A DNA stretch of 64,000 nt, from NCBI RefSeq assembly GCF_008017755.1, contig NZ_VRTS01000005.1, positions 1 to 64,000 of the forward strand, read 5' to 3'. The translations under genes and the position numbers were made by a program. Source of the stretch: Alkalisalibacterium limincola. Lineage in GTDB: Bacteria > Pseudomonadota > Gammaproteobacteria > Xanthomonadales > Xanthomonadaceae. Shown piece by piece: positions 9,792 to 22,537 of the stretch. Numbering within the stretch: position 1 is the first letter of the stretch; the number at the start of each line of letters is the position of its first letter. The notes under the pieces are model-generated. The model had not been told where the DNA came from and did no database searches. It worked only from the letters and a program-made list of their open reading frames with translations.

Positions 9792-9964
9792 GGGACGTTC
9801 TGAACAAGCCCTCCCGACGCAGATGGAGTATCGTGGTCGACCAGATGGATGACGAGATGTCGCAGCTGAGCTTTGGAGAGGCGATGTACGCAGGCAAGCG
9901 CAAGCAAGCGCGCCGCGAGAAGTGCGTCTCAATCGGGCGGCCCGGCCCGACGGGGCATCGATGA
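9792..9964 (+). mobile_element. IS5-family transposase remnant (N-terminal fragment)
   Basis: From ATG 9845 (or 9857) the reading MSQLSFGEAMYAGKRKQARR matches the well-conserved N-terminus of IS5-family transposases (QLSFAEAEYAGKRKxTRRE). The similarity stops after about 26 residues and the frame closes at 9964 without the DDE domain, so this is only the first tenth of a transposase. The sequence GGGACGTTCTGAACAAG about 50 bp upstream (from 9792) looks like the left terminal inverted repeat of such an element, but no matching right end is seen. It lies immediately upstream of the lower-GC oxidase gene and suggests how that patch arrived. Confidence 0.62.
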
Positions 9965-10029
9965 CTCTGTGCAAGATCAGATCGATGCGTTTTTCAGCCC
10001 TTCCTTAGGAAGGTCAGAAGGAGAGAGGC

Positions 10030-11396
10030 ATGGTCGACTCAGCAAGGGTTTTGGATTTTGAAGAACAGTTGCAGGGGCTGCTGCTGCGGCCGGATTCTCC
10101 CGGCTATGAGGAAGCGCGGACCTTGTGGAATGGCATGATCGATCGCCGGCCGGCGCTGATCGTCCGCTGCAAAGTGCCGAGGACGTGGTGGCGGCGGTCA
10201 ATTTTGCCCGGGAGGAGGGGCTGCGTCCTACCATGAGGGGTGGCGCGCATGGTGTGGCTGGCCACGCCGTCTGTGATAACGGGCTGATGATTGACCTGTC
10301 CCTGATGAATTCGGTGACCGTGGATCCAGCGGCACGTGTCGCGCGCGTGGGTCCGGGGGCGGTGCTGGGCGACATGGATGCCGCCACCCAGAAGCACGGC
10401 CTGGCCACCACTGGCGGCGTGGACTCGCGTACCGGAGTGGCCGGCCTCACCTTGGGGGGTGGCATGGGCTGGCTGGCCCGCAGTTTTGGCCTGGCCCTGG
10501 ATAACCTGATTGCCCTTGAGGTGGTGACCGCCGATGGTCAGCACCGGTCTGCCAGTAATGACGAAAATCCGGATCTCTTCTGGGCGCTGCGGGGCGGGGG
10601 CGGGCGATTCGGTGTTGTCACCGCCTTCGAATTCCAGCTTCACAAGGTCGGCCCGGAGGTCGCAATGGCTCAAGTGTTTCATCCGGGAAGTGACGCGGCC
10701 GGTGCGTTGCGCTTTTTCCGGGACTACATGGCCAAGGCACCCGATCAGGTCGGCGCCGGCGCCATGGTGATGACCGTGCCGCCGGTCGAGCCCTTTCCCG
10801 AGGACCATCACGGGAAAACCGCGGTGGCTTTGGTCGGGTGCTATTCCGGAGCGATGGAAGAGGGCATGCAGGTGCTCCAGGGAATAAGGGAATACGGCAA
10901 TCCCATTCTGGATGTGCTGACCCCTATTCCCTATGCCGATCTCCAGCAGAGCTTCGACCAGGCCACGCCGGAGGGCGCTCGCTACTACTGGAAGTCCCAG
11001 TATCTGAGTGAGCTGTCCGATGAAGCCATCGACACCCTGGTGACCCACATGGAATCCCTGCCGGGGCCGTTCACGACCATTGCCTTTGAATGCATGGGGG
11101 GCGCGATCAGCCGTGTTGATCCGGCGGAAACAGCCTTCCCTCATCGCAAGGCACCCTTCAATTTCGGTGTGTGGGCTGGGTGGGCGGAACCGGAATACGA
11201 TGACATCGCCATTGGCTGGACGCGGAAGCTGCATGAGGCCATGACGCCGTACTCCACGGGAGGCGTGTACGCCAACTATCTGGATCATGACGACAGCGAC
11301 AAGATGAAAGCGGCGTTCGGTGAGAACCATGACCGCCTTCAGGCGATCAAGAAAAAATACGATCCATACGGTTTGTTTCGAATCGGGGGCAGCTAG
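10030..11396 (+). pseudogene. FAD-linked (berberine-bridge-type) oxidase, frame broken by one missing A
   Basis: A flavin oxidoreductase of the BBE/FAD-binding PCMH family. The start at ATG 10030 has a strong AAGGAGAG ribosome-binding site. The first 48 residues (MVDSARVLDF...RPALIVRC) are in one frame; from about 10173 the protein continues in another (SAEDVVAAVNFAREEG). Restoring one A in the AAA run at 10171-10173 joins them into about 455 residues. Visible features are RGGAHGVAGHAVC with His and Cys at the flavin-attachment positions, GGVDSRTGVAGLTLGGGMGW, and the C-terminal BBE element KKKYDPYGLFR. GC content and codon use are clearly lower than in the neighbours, and an IS remnant lies just upstream, so acquisition by transfer is likely. 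The substrate is unknown. The indel may be a sequencing error. Confidence 0.82.
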
Positions 11397-11496
11397 AGAT
11401 CGCGCCCTTGCGCCAGTTCGCTCGACTGAACCTGGTCGGCGCGATTCCGAGGACGGCTGTCCAGAACGCCGTGGGGACAGCGCTCAGCCTTGGGTG

Positions 11497-12372
11497 TCAG
11501 CCGCGCTTGGCCGCCCCGAGGCTCTGGAAGTACGCGAACAGCGCCTCCAGCTCCTCGTCGGTCATCGACTTGTAGGCGGTCCACGGCATCAGCGGGTGCA
11601 TGTCGCTGCCGTCGCGGCGTTTGCCTTCGCGCATCGCGCGCACGAAGTCCGCCGGCTCCCAGGTGTCCAGTACCGTGAGGTCGGCCGCCGGTGGGAACGA
11701 GGGTGGCGTGCCGTGCACGCGCTGGCCGCCGTAGCCCTCGCCGTGGCAGCCCACGCAGGTGCGGGCCACGTAGGCGCCGTACTCGGCCGTGGGGCCGGCA
11801 GGCGGGGCACCACGTGGGCGCGGGCTGTGGTCGATCTTCTCGGCCGGCACCAGCGGGAACTGGCCCAGCATGTAGAGCACCCGGCCCAACGGCTTCACCC
11901 GCATCGCGTCGCGCGACGGTGCCACGGGCGGCAGGCTGCGCAGGTAGGCGATCAGTGCGGCGGTGTCGGCATCGCTCAGGTCAGCGTAGTCCTCCACCGG
12001 CATGAACACCAGCGGCGTGCCGTCGTGGCGGATGCCATGGCGGATCGCCCGGGCCAGGCCGTCGTCGGTGTAGCGCGATGCATTGCCGGCCGGCGTCAGG
12101 TTCGACCCGACCAGCCGCATCGGCGGCACGTCCTCGACCAGACGGCCTTCGCCGGCGTCACCGTGGCAGACCGCGCAGCTGCGCGTCACGTACAGGTAGG
12201 CACCCTTCTCGACCTGGTCCGGGGTGTGTTCGACCGCCAGCGGCGGGTCGTTCACGTCCCACACCCGGGCCAGCGCCCGCTCGCTGCTGACCCACGCCGC
12301 CGCCAGCACGCCGCTGGCCAGCAGGCCCAGCAGCAGCACGCCCAACAGCACCCACTTCATAGACTTGCGCAT
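11497..12372 (-). CDS. Dihaem c-type cytochrome (membrane-anchored or periplasmic)
   Basis: A 291-residue protein with an N-terminal hydrophobic segment (WVLLGVLLLGLLASGVLAA, signal or anchor) and two haem-c attachment sites, CAVCH near residue 67 and CVGCH near residue 209. Candidate axial methionines lie in FMPVEDYADLSDADT and HPLMPWTAYKSMTDEELEA, each downstream of one haem site. This is the tandem cytochrome c arrangement found in electron carriers and in subunits of alcohol/aldehyde dehydrogenases. No dehydrogenase gene is beside it, so the redox partner is not known. It sits 74 bp downstream of uvrD on the same strand. Confidence 0.87.
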   Translation of the reverse strand: MRKSMKWVLLGVLLLGLLASGVLAAAWVSSERALARVWDVNDPPLAVEHTPDQVEKGAYLYVTRSCAVCHGDAGEGRLVEDVPPMRLVGSNLTPAGNASRYTDDGLARAIRHGIRHDGTPLVFMPVEDYADLSDADTAALIAYLRSLPPVAPSRDAMRVKPLGRVLYMLGQFPLVPAEKIDHSPRPRGAPPAGPTAEYGAYVARTCVGCHGEGYGGQRVHGTPPSFPPAADLTVLDTWEPADFVRAMREGKRRDGSDMHPLMPWTAYKSMTDEELEALFAYFQSLGAAKRG

Positions 12373-12446
12373 CTTCGCGATTCCTGTTCAGCCCGGGCCC
12401 CACGCGCCGGGATGAAGCATGAAACGCAAACTCCTTCACATACCGG

Positions 12447-14621
<2,175 letters not shown>

Positions 14622-14700
14622 GCCCCAAGTGTAACTGGCGGGTGCAGCAGCGGGTGCCGCGGCACTCCGGGCGGGGGTGCGCTCAAGCCACGCAAACGAG

Positions 14701-14734
14701 CGCCGGCACCGCGGGGAAGCCCGCAGTGCCGGCG
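14701..14734 (-). terminator. Hairpin terminator after the small membrane protein gene
   Basis: A 15-nt arm (CGCCGGCACTGCGGG) pairs almost perfectly with CCCGCGGTGCCGGCG across a 4-nt loop, 7 bp beyond the stop codon at 14742. On the minus strand it is followed by CTCGTTTGCG, so the U-tract is weak. Confidence 0.6.
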
Positions 14735-14741
14735 TCGTGGG

Positions 14742-14981
14742 TCACTTCTTCGACAGCGCGCCCGCGGCGATGCCGACGCCGCCGATGACCAGCAGCGTGA
14801 TGCCAAGGATGCGGTTGTTGCCGCCCTTGTCCGTCACCCGGATGCCGCCGTCGCCGACCTCCACCGCCGCGTCGCCGACCTGCATGACCTCATCGCTGCT
14901 GCCGACCTGGAAAATCCCGGTGAACAGCAGGATCCCGGCGATCGCCAGGATGGCGCCTATGACAAAGAATGCTGCTCGCAT
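14742..14981 (-). CDS. Small membrane protein of unknown function (two transmembrane helices)
   Basis: A 79-residue protein. The ATG at 14981 is chosen because an AAGGAGGGG ribosome-binding site lies 6-7 nt upstream. It has an N-terminal helix (FFVIGAILAIAGILLFTGIF), a polar central segment with a repeated V-GD pattern (MQVGDAAVEVGDGGIRV), and a C-terminal helix (ILGITLLVIGGVGIAAGAL) ending in SKK. I do not recognise the family with certainty; the layout resembles DUF3185-type proteins. A strong hairpin follows, so it is probably a single-gene unit. Confidence 0.72.
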   Translation of the reverse strand: MRAAFFVIGAILAIAGILLFTGIFQVGSSDEVMQVGDAAVEVGDGGIRVTDKGGNNRILGITLLVIGGVGIAAGALSKK

Positions 14982-15071
14982 CTGGACCCCTCCTTGTGGA
15001 TGCCGCCGGATGGCGGCGGACCAAGCGTACCTCACCGTCGCGGCGTGCAAGCGCCGCCTGGCGAGTCCGGT

Positions 15072-16118
15072 TCAGCCTTCCAGCGACACGCCCGGCAGCG
15101 ACAGCACGTAGTCGGCACCCATGAGCAGCGACGGGGTGTAGAAGCCGGGTTGCGGTTCCGGCCCATCGAGGAGGCGCTGCACGATGCCCAGCGAGGCGGT
15201 GACGGTCAGCGCATAGCCATTGGGCGTGCGCAGGATCTTCCTAACCTCGGTTCCGCTGCCGTCGCGCGCCTCGCCCCAGACCACGCAGCCGGTCTTGCCG
15301 CGGCGCTGCTCCGACGGCCCGCGCACCTTCTTCGCCACCTGCTTCTTGAGCAGCGCCTGCACCGGCCCCCAGCCCAGCACCGGGCCCAGCACGCGCAGCC
15401 GGCGCAGCCGCGTCACCGTCGCCGGCGGCACGCCCATGTACACCTCGATGTTGGGAATGCCCGTGGACACGTGGGCGGTGTACACATCGCCCCATGGGAT
15501 CGTCATCGCGCAGCGCGCCTCGCCATCGCGCTCGAAGGTGCGCGACTTCCACGCCAGGGGCACGCGCCGCACTTCGCCATCGATGCGCGCGCGACCGCCC
15601 TTGCCCAGGCCCTCGACACTGGTCTTGGCGGTGCCCGGGCTGGGCCCGCCTCCGGCCTCGAAGGCCAGCACCAGGGACGTCGCGTCGGGCAGGTCGCGCG
15701 CCAGCAGCGCGGCCAGGCAGTCGGTCGGAACCACGTCGAAGCCGGCGCCCGGCAACACCACGATGCCGGCCTGGATCGCCCGGTCGTCCTGGGCGTGGCA
15801 GTGGGCGAACACGTCGATCTCGCCGGTGATGTCGAGGTAGTGGCAGCGCGCGGCCAGGCAGGCTTCGAGCATCGGCGCGGAGGTGGCCGAGAACGGGCCG
15901 GCGCAATGCAGCACCAGGCCGATGTCATGCAGGCCCTGGCGCACCTGCTGCACGTCGTCGAGGCCGAAAACGCGGCAGGGCAGCCCCAGCTCGGCGGCCA
16001 GCGCCTCGACCGCCTCACGGTTGCGCCCGGCCAATACCGGCCTCAACCCGCGCGCCGCGGCCTCGCGCGCGGCCAGTTCACCGGTGTAGCCGTTGGCGCC
16101 GTAGATCATCCATTCCAT
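15072..16118 (-). CDS. Saccharopine dehydrogenase-like NADP-binding protein (trans-acting enoyl reductase type)
   Basis: A 348-residue Rossmann-fold protein starting MEWMIYGANGYTGELAA, where GANGYTG is the nucleotide-binding turn of this family. Other family features are LVLHCAGPFSATSAPMLEAC and YLDITGEIDVF. The family covers true saccharopine dehydrogenases and the trans enoyl reductases of lipid synthesis; the short length and the YLDITGE box favour the second group. The next gene upstream on the same strand is an SDR, 50 bp away, so the two may act together. The substrate is unknown. Confidence 0.82.
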   Translation of the reverse strand: MEWMIYGANGYTGELAAREAAARGLRPVLAGRNREAVEALAAELGLPCRVFGLDDVQQVRQGLHDIGLVLHCAGPFSATSAPMLEACLAARCHYLDITGEIDVFAHCHAQDDRAIQAGIVVLPGAGFDVVPTDCLAALLARDLPDATSLVLAFEAGGGPSPGTAKTSVEGLGKGGRARIDGEVRRVPLAWKSRTFERDGEARCAMTIPWGDVYTAHVSTGIPNIEVYMGVPPATVTRLRRLRVLGPVLGWGPVQALLKKQVAKKVRGPSEQRRGKTGCVVWGEARDGSGTEVRKILRTPNGYALTVTASLGIVQRLLDGPEPQPGFYTPSLLMGADYVLSLPGVSLEG

Positions 16119-16168
16119 GTCGTGCTCCGCCTTGGGGTGCGTGGATCGCGTGGTACGTCGGGTGCGGG

Positions 16169-16966
16169 TCAGTCGCCGCGGCTGCGGCTCTCGCCGAGCT
16201 TGAGAAGTTGCCGGAAGTACAGGCCGGGAAACCAGCGCTTGAGGCGCCAGCGCATCGGTTCCTTCTTCGTCGGCAAGACCAGGAAGTCGCCGCGCTCGAC
16301 CGCCGCGAACGCGCGATCGGCCACGGCATCGAGCGTGTCGCCGGAGCGCTCCATCATCTTCTGCGCGAAGCCGCGCATGCGGTCGCTGCCGGTCCAGCCC
16401 TCCAGCAGCCGGGTCGGGAAGAAGGCCGGGCACAGCACGCTGACCCGAACGCCGTAGGGGTGCAGCTCCGCTCTCAGCTGTTCGCTCAACGCCACCACGC
16501 CGGCCTTGGACACGCCGTAGCTCATGATCGAGGGTGCCGCGGCGAGGCCGGCGAAGCTGGCGGTGTTGACGATGTGCCCCTCGCCCTGCGCGATCATCCC
16601 CGGCGCGAACACCCGACAGCCGCGCACCACCGACAACAGGTTGACCTCCATGAGCAGGCGCCACTCCTCCATCGAGGTTTCCACCATCGGCCCGCCACTG
16701 GCGATGCCGGCGTTGTTGACCAGCACGTCGATGCTGTCCCAGTGCGTCGCCAGTTCCCGCACCATGGCCTCGTACGCGTCGTCCTTGCCCACGTCGACCT
16801 GCAGTGCCAGGTGGCCGGTGCCCTCGAGCATCGCGACGGTCTGGCGGGAGCGCTCCAGCAACAGGTCGGCGCAGGCCACCGCTGCGCCGCTGCGCGCATA
16901 GCGCAGGGCCAGCGCCTGGCCCAATCCACTGCCCGCACCGGTGATCAGGACGCGTCGTTGCCTCAT
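16169..16966 (-). CDS. SDR family oxidoreductase (classical)
   Basis: A 265-residue short-chain dehydrogenase. It shows the cofactor motif TGAGSGLG (residues about 10-17), the NNAG motif in DVLVNNAGIASGG, and the catalytic Ser (NTASFAG) and YxxxK (YGVSKAG). The C-terminal tail is basic and aromatic (RWRLKRWFPGLYFRQLLKL), as in SDRs that associate with membranes. It precedes the saccharopine-dehydrogenase-like gene in a probable two-gene unit. It is divergent from the other SDR gene, with 79 bp between the starts. Confidence 0.88.
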   Translation of the reverse strand: MRQRRVLITGAGSGLGQALALRYARSGAAVACADLLLERSRQTVAMLEGTGHLALQVDVGKDDAYEAMVRELATHWDSIDVLVNNAGIASGGPMVETSMEEWRLLMEVNLLSVVRGCRVFAPGMIAQGEGHIVNTASFAGLAAAPSIMSYGVSKAGVVALSEQLRAELHPYGVRVSVLCPAFFPTRLLEGWTGSDRMRGFAQKMMERSGDTLDAVADRAFAAVERGDFLVLPTKKEPMRWRLKRWFPGLYFRQLLKLGESRSRGD

Positions 16967-17045
16967 CTGCGGTACTCCCCATGCTTCCGGCCGCGGCGTG
17001 CGGCGTGTTAGATTCCCGAGCATACCAGCGCGTATGGAGTATGGA

Positions 17046-17807
17046 ATGAGTGACGCGATGTTCGACCTGTCCGGCCGCACCGCATTGGTCAGCGGCGCCT
17101 CGCGCGGGATCGGCGAATCGATCGCCCGCCTGTTGGCCGCCCACGGCGCCCACGTGGTGTGCACGTCGCGCAAGCTCGAGGCCTGCGGCGCGGTGGCCGA
17201 GTCGATCGCCGCCGACGGCGGCTCGGCGCAGGCCCATGCGATGCACGTCGGCGAGCCCGACGCGATCGAGGCGGTGTTCAACGCCCTGGATGCCCAGGAC
17301 CGCCGGGTCGACATCCTCGTGAACAACGCCGCGGCCAACCCCTACTTCGGCCCGATGGTCGACATGGACTTGGCCACCTATGAAAAGACCGTCGAGGTAA
17401 ACCTTCGCGGCTACTTCTGGACCACGGTACAGGCGGCGCGACGCATGCGCGGGCATGGCGGCAGCATCGTCAACATCGCCTCGGTGAATGCCCGCCGCGC
17501 GGCGCCGATGCAGGGCGTGTACTCGATGACCAAGGCCGGCATCGTCAACATGACCGAGGGCTTTGCCAAGGAGCTGGCCGCGGGCGGCGTGCGCGTGAAC
17601 GCGGTGCTGCCGGGCCTGACCGAGACCAAGTTCGCCTCGGCGCTGACCTCGAACCCGAAGCTGCTGGACATGCTGCTGCGGATGATCCCGCTGGGCCGTG
17701 TCGCGCAGCCCGACGAGATCGCACCGATGGTGCTGTTCCTGGCCTCGGACGCGGCCAGCTACATCACCGGCGCCAGCCTGCCGGTGGATGGCGGCTACCT
17801 GGCCTGA
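17046..17807 (+). CDS. SDR family oxidoreductase (FabG-like)
   Basis: A 253-residue classical SDR. It has the cofactor motif SGASRGIG, NNAAANPYFGP in place of the usual NNAG, catalytic Ser in NIASVNA, YSMTKAG, and the ending TGASLPVDGGYLA. I chose ATG 17046 because a GGAG sequence at 17037-17040 fits it and the family start (FDLSGRTALVSG) follows closely; an upstream ATG at 17034 is also in frame. A TAGATT -10-like box lies at 17009-17014. The substrate is unknown; the sequence style resembles DHRS4/3-oxoacyl reductase-type proteins. Confidence 0.9.
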   Translation: MSDAMFDLSGRTALVSGASRGIGESIARLLAAHGAHVVCTSRKLEACGAVAESIAADGGSAQAHAMHVGEPDAIEAVFNALDAQDRRVDILVNNAAANPYFGPMVDMDLATYEKTVEVNLRGYFWTTVQAARRMRGHGGSIVNIASVNARRAAPMQGVYSMTKAGIVNMTEGFAKELAAGGVRVNAVLPGLTETKFASALTSNPKLLDMLLRMIPLGRVAQPDEIAPMVLFLASDAASYITGASLPVDGGYLA

Positions 17808-20233
<2,426 letters not shown>

Positions 20234-20295
20234 TTCGGATGCCTGGCCGCCGATCCGACATGGATCGGGCCGGCCGTGGCGACCGCGGCCTTTCC

Positions 20296-22182
20296 TCAGC
20301 GCGGTGAGTAGCGCACGCCGATCAGGTACTCGCGCCCCGGCTGGTTGAAGAAGGCCACCGTCTCGTAGTCGCGGTCGAAGACGTTGCTGGCCTTCGCATG
20401 CAGCGTCCAGTTCGCGCCCAGGTCGAACTCCAGGCGCAGGTCGGTCGTCGCATACCCGCCCAAACGCACCGTGTTGGCGGCGTTGTCGAAGCGGTGTCCT
20501 GCACCGGCGACGCTCACGCCGGCGCGCAAGGCGCCGAACTCGCGATCGACATCGATGCGCCCGGTGTTGCGGGCCCGCCGCGGCAGGACGTTGCCCTGGT
20601 TGAACCCATCACCGTGGTTGCGCGGATCGGTATGCGAAAGCTGGGCGGCGAATCGCCATTCCGCCAGCGACCAGTCCACGCCCAGCTCGGCCCCCCGGAT
20701 GCGGGCGCGGTCGATGTTGCCCGGCAGGAAGATCGACATGTCGTAGGCGATCAGGTCGCGCACGCGGGTCTCGTAGACGTCGGCCTGCCAGCCCAGGGCA
20801 CCGGCGTCTCCGCCGAGGCCGAGGTTGAGGGTGCGCGACCGCTCCGGCCGCAGCTCGGGGTTTCCGAAGCCCGGGAAGTACAGGTCGTTGAAGGTCGGCG
20901 CCTTGAAGCCGGTGCCGTAATGCACGTTCAACCGCGTACCCGCCGCGCTGCGCAATCCCCAGCCCAGCCCGCCGGTGGTGGCGCCACCGAACTGCTGGTT
21001 GTCGTCGTGGCGCAGGCTGGCCTGCCAGCGCTGCGCACCTGCCTCGGCCTGCCAGCCGGCGAACGCGGCGAGGTTCTCGCGGCTGCCGATCTCGTAGGCC
21101 GTGGTGCTGGTCACCTCGTCGCGCTGCCAGTCCGCGCCGACGCTGAGCGTCTGCCGTGCGGTCAGGCCGATGTCGCCCTGCACCGAGGCGGTGTCGCGGC
21201 GCGTATCGAACTCGCTGACGAAGCTGCGCGTGCCCGTGTCGGGATCGGCGAAGAAATTCTCGGCGCCATCGCGCGAGCGACCGGCCTGCAGGGTCCACGC
21301 CTGTGCCTGCGAGGGCGTGAATCGGGCGCGCAGGCCGATCGCCTGCTGCACGTTCTCCGCCTCGTTGCCCACGAAGGACCCGGCATCGAATTCGTTGTCG
21401 GACTCCGCGTGCAGCACGCTGGCCTCCAGCGCCACGTGCTCACCCACGTCGACACCGGCGCGCAAGCCCAGGGATCGGTTGCGGTAGCCGTCGCGGTCGG
21501 GCTGGTCGACGAAGCAACCGGCGCCGAAGTCGCCGGGGTTGTCGGGATCGGCCGGCCGGCCACGGCAGGCATCGATGCCGTCGGTGCGCTGGTAGGCCAC
21601 GTCGGCACCGAACCAGCCACCGTTGCCCATGCCGCCACCGATGCCGGCGCTGCCCTGGCGCAGGCTGTTGCTGCCGGCGGCAACGGCACCGCGGCCGACC
21701 AGGTCTCCGCGGTCGCGACGGGTGAAGATCTGGATGACGCCGCCGATCGCTTCGGAGCCGTACAGGCTCGAGCGCGGCCCGCGGACGATCTCGATGCGAT
21801 CGATCTGCGCCAGCGGCAGGTCATGGAACATGACCTGCCCGGCGGTGGCAGAGCCCATGCGCACGCCGTCGATCAGCACCAGCACCTGTCCGGACCCGGT
21901 ACCGCGCATGAAGACGCTGGTCAGCTTGCCCGGACCGCCCTGGTTGACCAGGTCGATGCCGGCGCGGCCACGCAGCAGCTCCGGCAGGTCGCGCGCCTGG
22001 GTGCGCTCGATCTCCGCGCGGTCGATGATCTCCACCGGCAGCAGGCTGTCGCCGGCATCCAGGGCGGTGCGCGTGGCCGTCACCACGACGGTGTCGAGCT
22101 CGGTGCGCTCGGCGGCGCTGGCCAGCGCGGGCTGCAGGGCCAGGGCAAGGCCCAGGGCGAGGCTGGTGTGGCGGATGTCCAT
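20296..22182 (-). CDS. btuB: TonB-dependent vitamin B12 (cobalamin) receptor
   Basis: An outer-membrane beta-barrel receptor that imports cobalamin using TonB energy. 628 residues, intact. It has a signal peptide (LALGLALALQPALASA), the TonB box DTVVVTAT near residue 30, the plug domain (LPELLRGRAGIDL, VFMRGTGSGQVLVLIDGVR, RIEIVRGPRSSLYGSEAIGG) and then barrel strands to the C-terminus, with NVFDRDYE in the last part. The sequence fits BtuB, and the cobalamin riboswitch upstream (22330-22537) gives independent support for the substrate. Expression should fall when cobalamin is plentiful. The final residues (RYSPR) lack the usual terminal aromatic. Confidence 0.95.
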   Translation of the reverse strand: MDIRHTSLALGLALALQPALASAAERTELDTVVVTATRTALDAGDSLLPVEIIDRAEIERTQARDLPELLRGRAGIDLVNQGGPGKLTSVFMRGTGSGQVLVLIDGVRMGSATAGQVMFHDLPLAQIDRIEIVRGPRSSLYGSEAIGGVIQIFTRRDRGDLVGRGAVAAGSNSLRQGSAGIGGGMGNGGWFGADVAYQRTDGIDACRGRPADPDNPGDFGAGCFVDQPDRDGYRNRSLGLRAGVDVGEHVALEASVLHAESDNEFDAGSFVGNEAENVQQAIGLRARFTPSQAQAWTLQAGRSRDGAENFFADPDTGTRSFVSEFDTRRDTASVQGDIGLTARQTLSVGADWQRDEVTSTTAYEIGSRENLAAFAGWQAEAGAQRWQASLRHDDNQQFGGATTGGLGWGLRSAAGTRLNVHYGTGFKAPTFNDLYFPGFGNPELRPERSRTLNLGLGGDAGALGWQADVYETRVRDLIAYDMSIFLPGNIDRARIRGAELGVDWSLAEWRFAAQLSHTDPRNHGDGFNQGNVLPRRARNTGRIDVDREFGALRAGVSVAGAGHRFDNAANTVRLGGYATTDLRLEFDLGANWTLHAKASNVFDRDYETVAFFNQPGREYLIGVRYSPR

Positions 22183-22329
22183 CGATGCGGCTCCATTGCG
22201 TTCACGGGCGGTGGCGGGCCGGTGCGAATGCAATGGGGGCGGCGGCAAGGCGCGGACGGACACGTCGCGGGCATCACTGCCGCGACGCCCTCCGCATCGC
22301 AACCGGATTGAACCCAAGGCGGGTCCTCG

Positions 22330-22537
22330 CACCAGGCCGGTCTCCGGGCTTGCACGCGGCGGGCGCGCGGTGATCCGCGTCGCCTGCCCGGCCCATGCGC
22401 CTTCCCGCGGATGCAGTGGCGGATGCAGGGGCCTTGTCGTGCCTACCGTTGCGGGGGCAGCGCCGGAATGGCCCCAGTGGGGGCGTCACCGGCTTCCCGT
22501 TTAATCCCGGGCGCTGGACAGCGACCGGGACACCTGA
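22330..22537 (-). promoter_or_regulatory. Cobalamin riboswitch controlling btuB
   Basis: On the minus strand the conserved blocks appear in order. First comes AGGTGTCCCGG...GGGATTAAACGGGAA (about 22535-22494), then GGGAAGCCGGTGA (22498-22486) and AATCCGGC-like ATTCCGGCGCTGC. The B12 box CCCCGCAACGGTAG (about 22456-22443) follows, and the 3' element AGCCCGGAGACCGGCCTG (22350-22333). It lies about 150 nt upstream of the btuB start, the normal arrangement for a cobalamin aptamer that represses B12 uptake genes. Its 5' edge overlaps the last ~12 codons of the upstream membrane protein gene. Confidence 0.94.

Noticed and set aside
9752-9964. A 70-residue gene in the IS remnant region
   Set aside because: Only the IS5 N-terminal portion is conserved; the preceding codons and the end after REK are non-coding junk.
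14742-15050. Longer start for the small membrane protein at 15050
   Set aside because: The added 23 residues are non-hydrophobic and Arg-rich, and the AAGGAGGGG ribosome-binding site belongs to ATG 14981.
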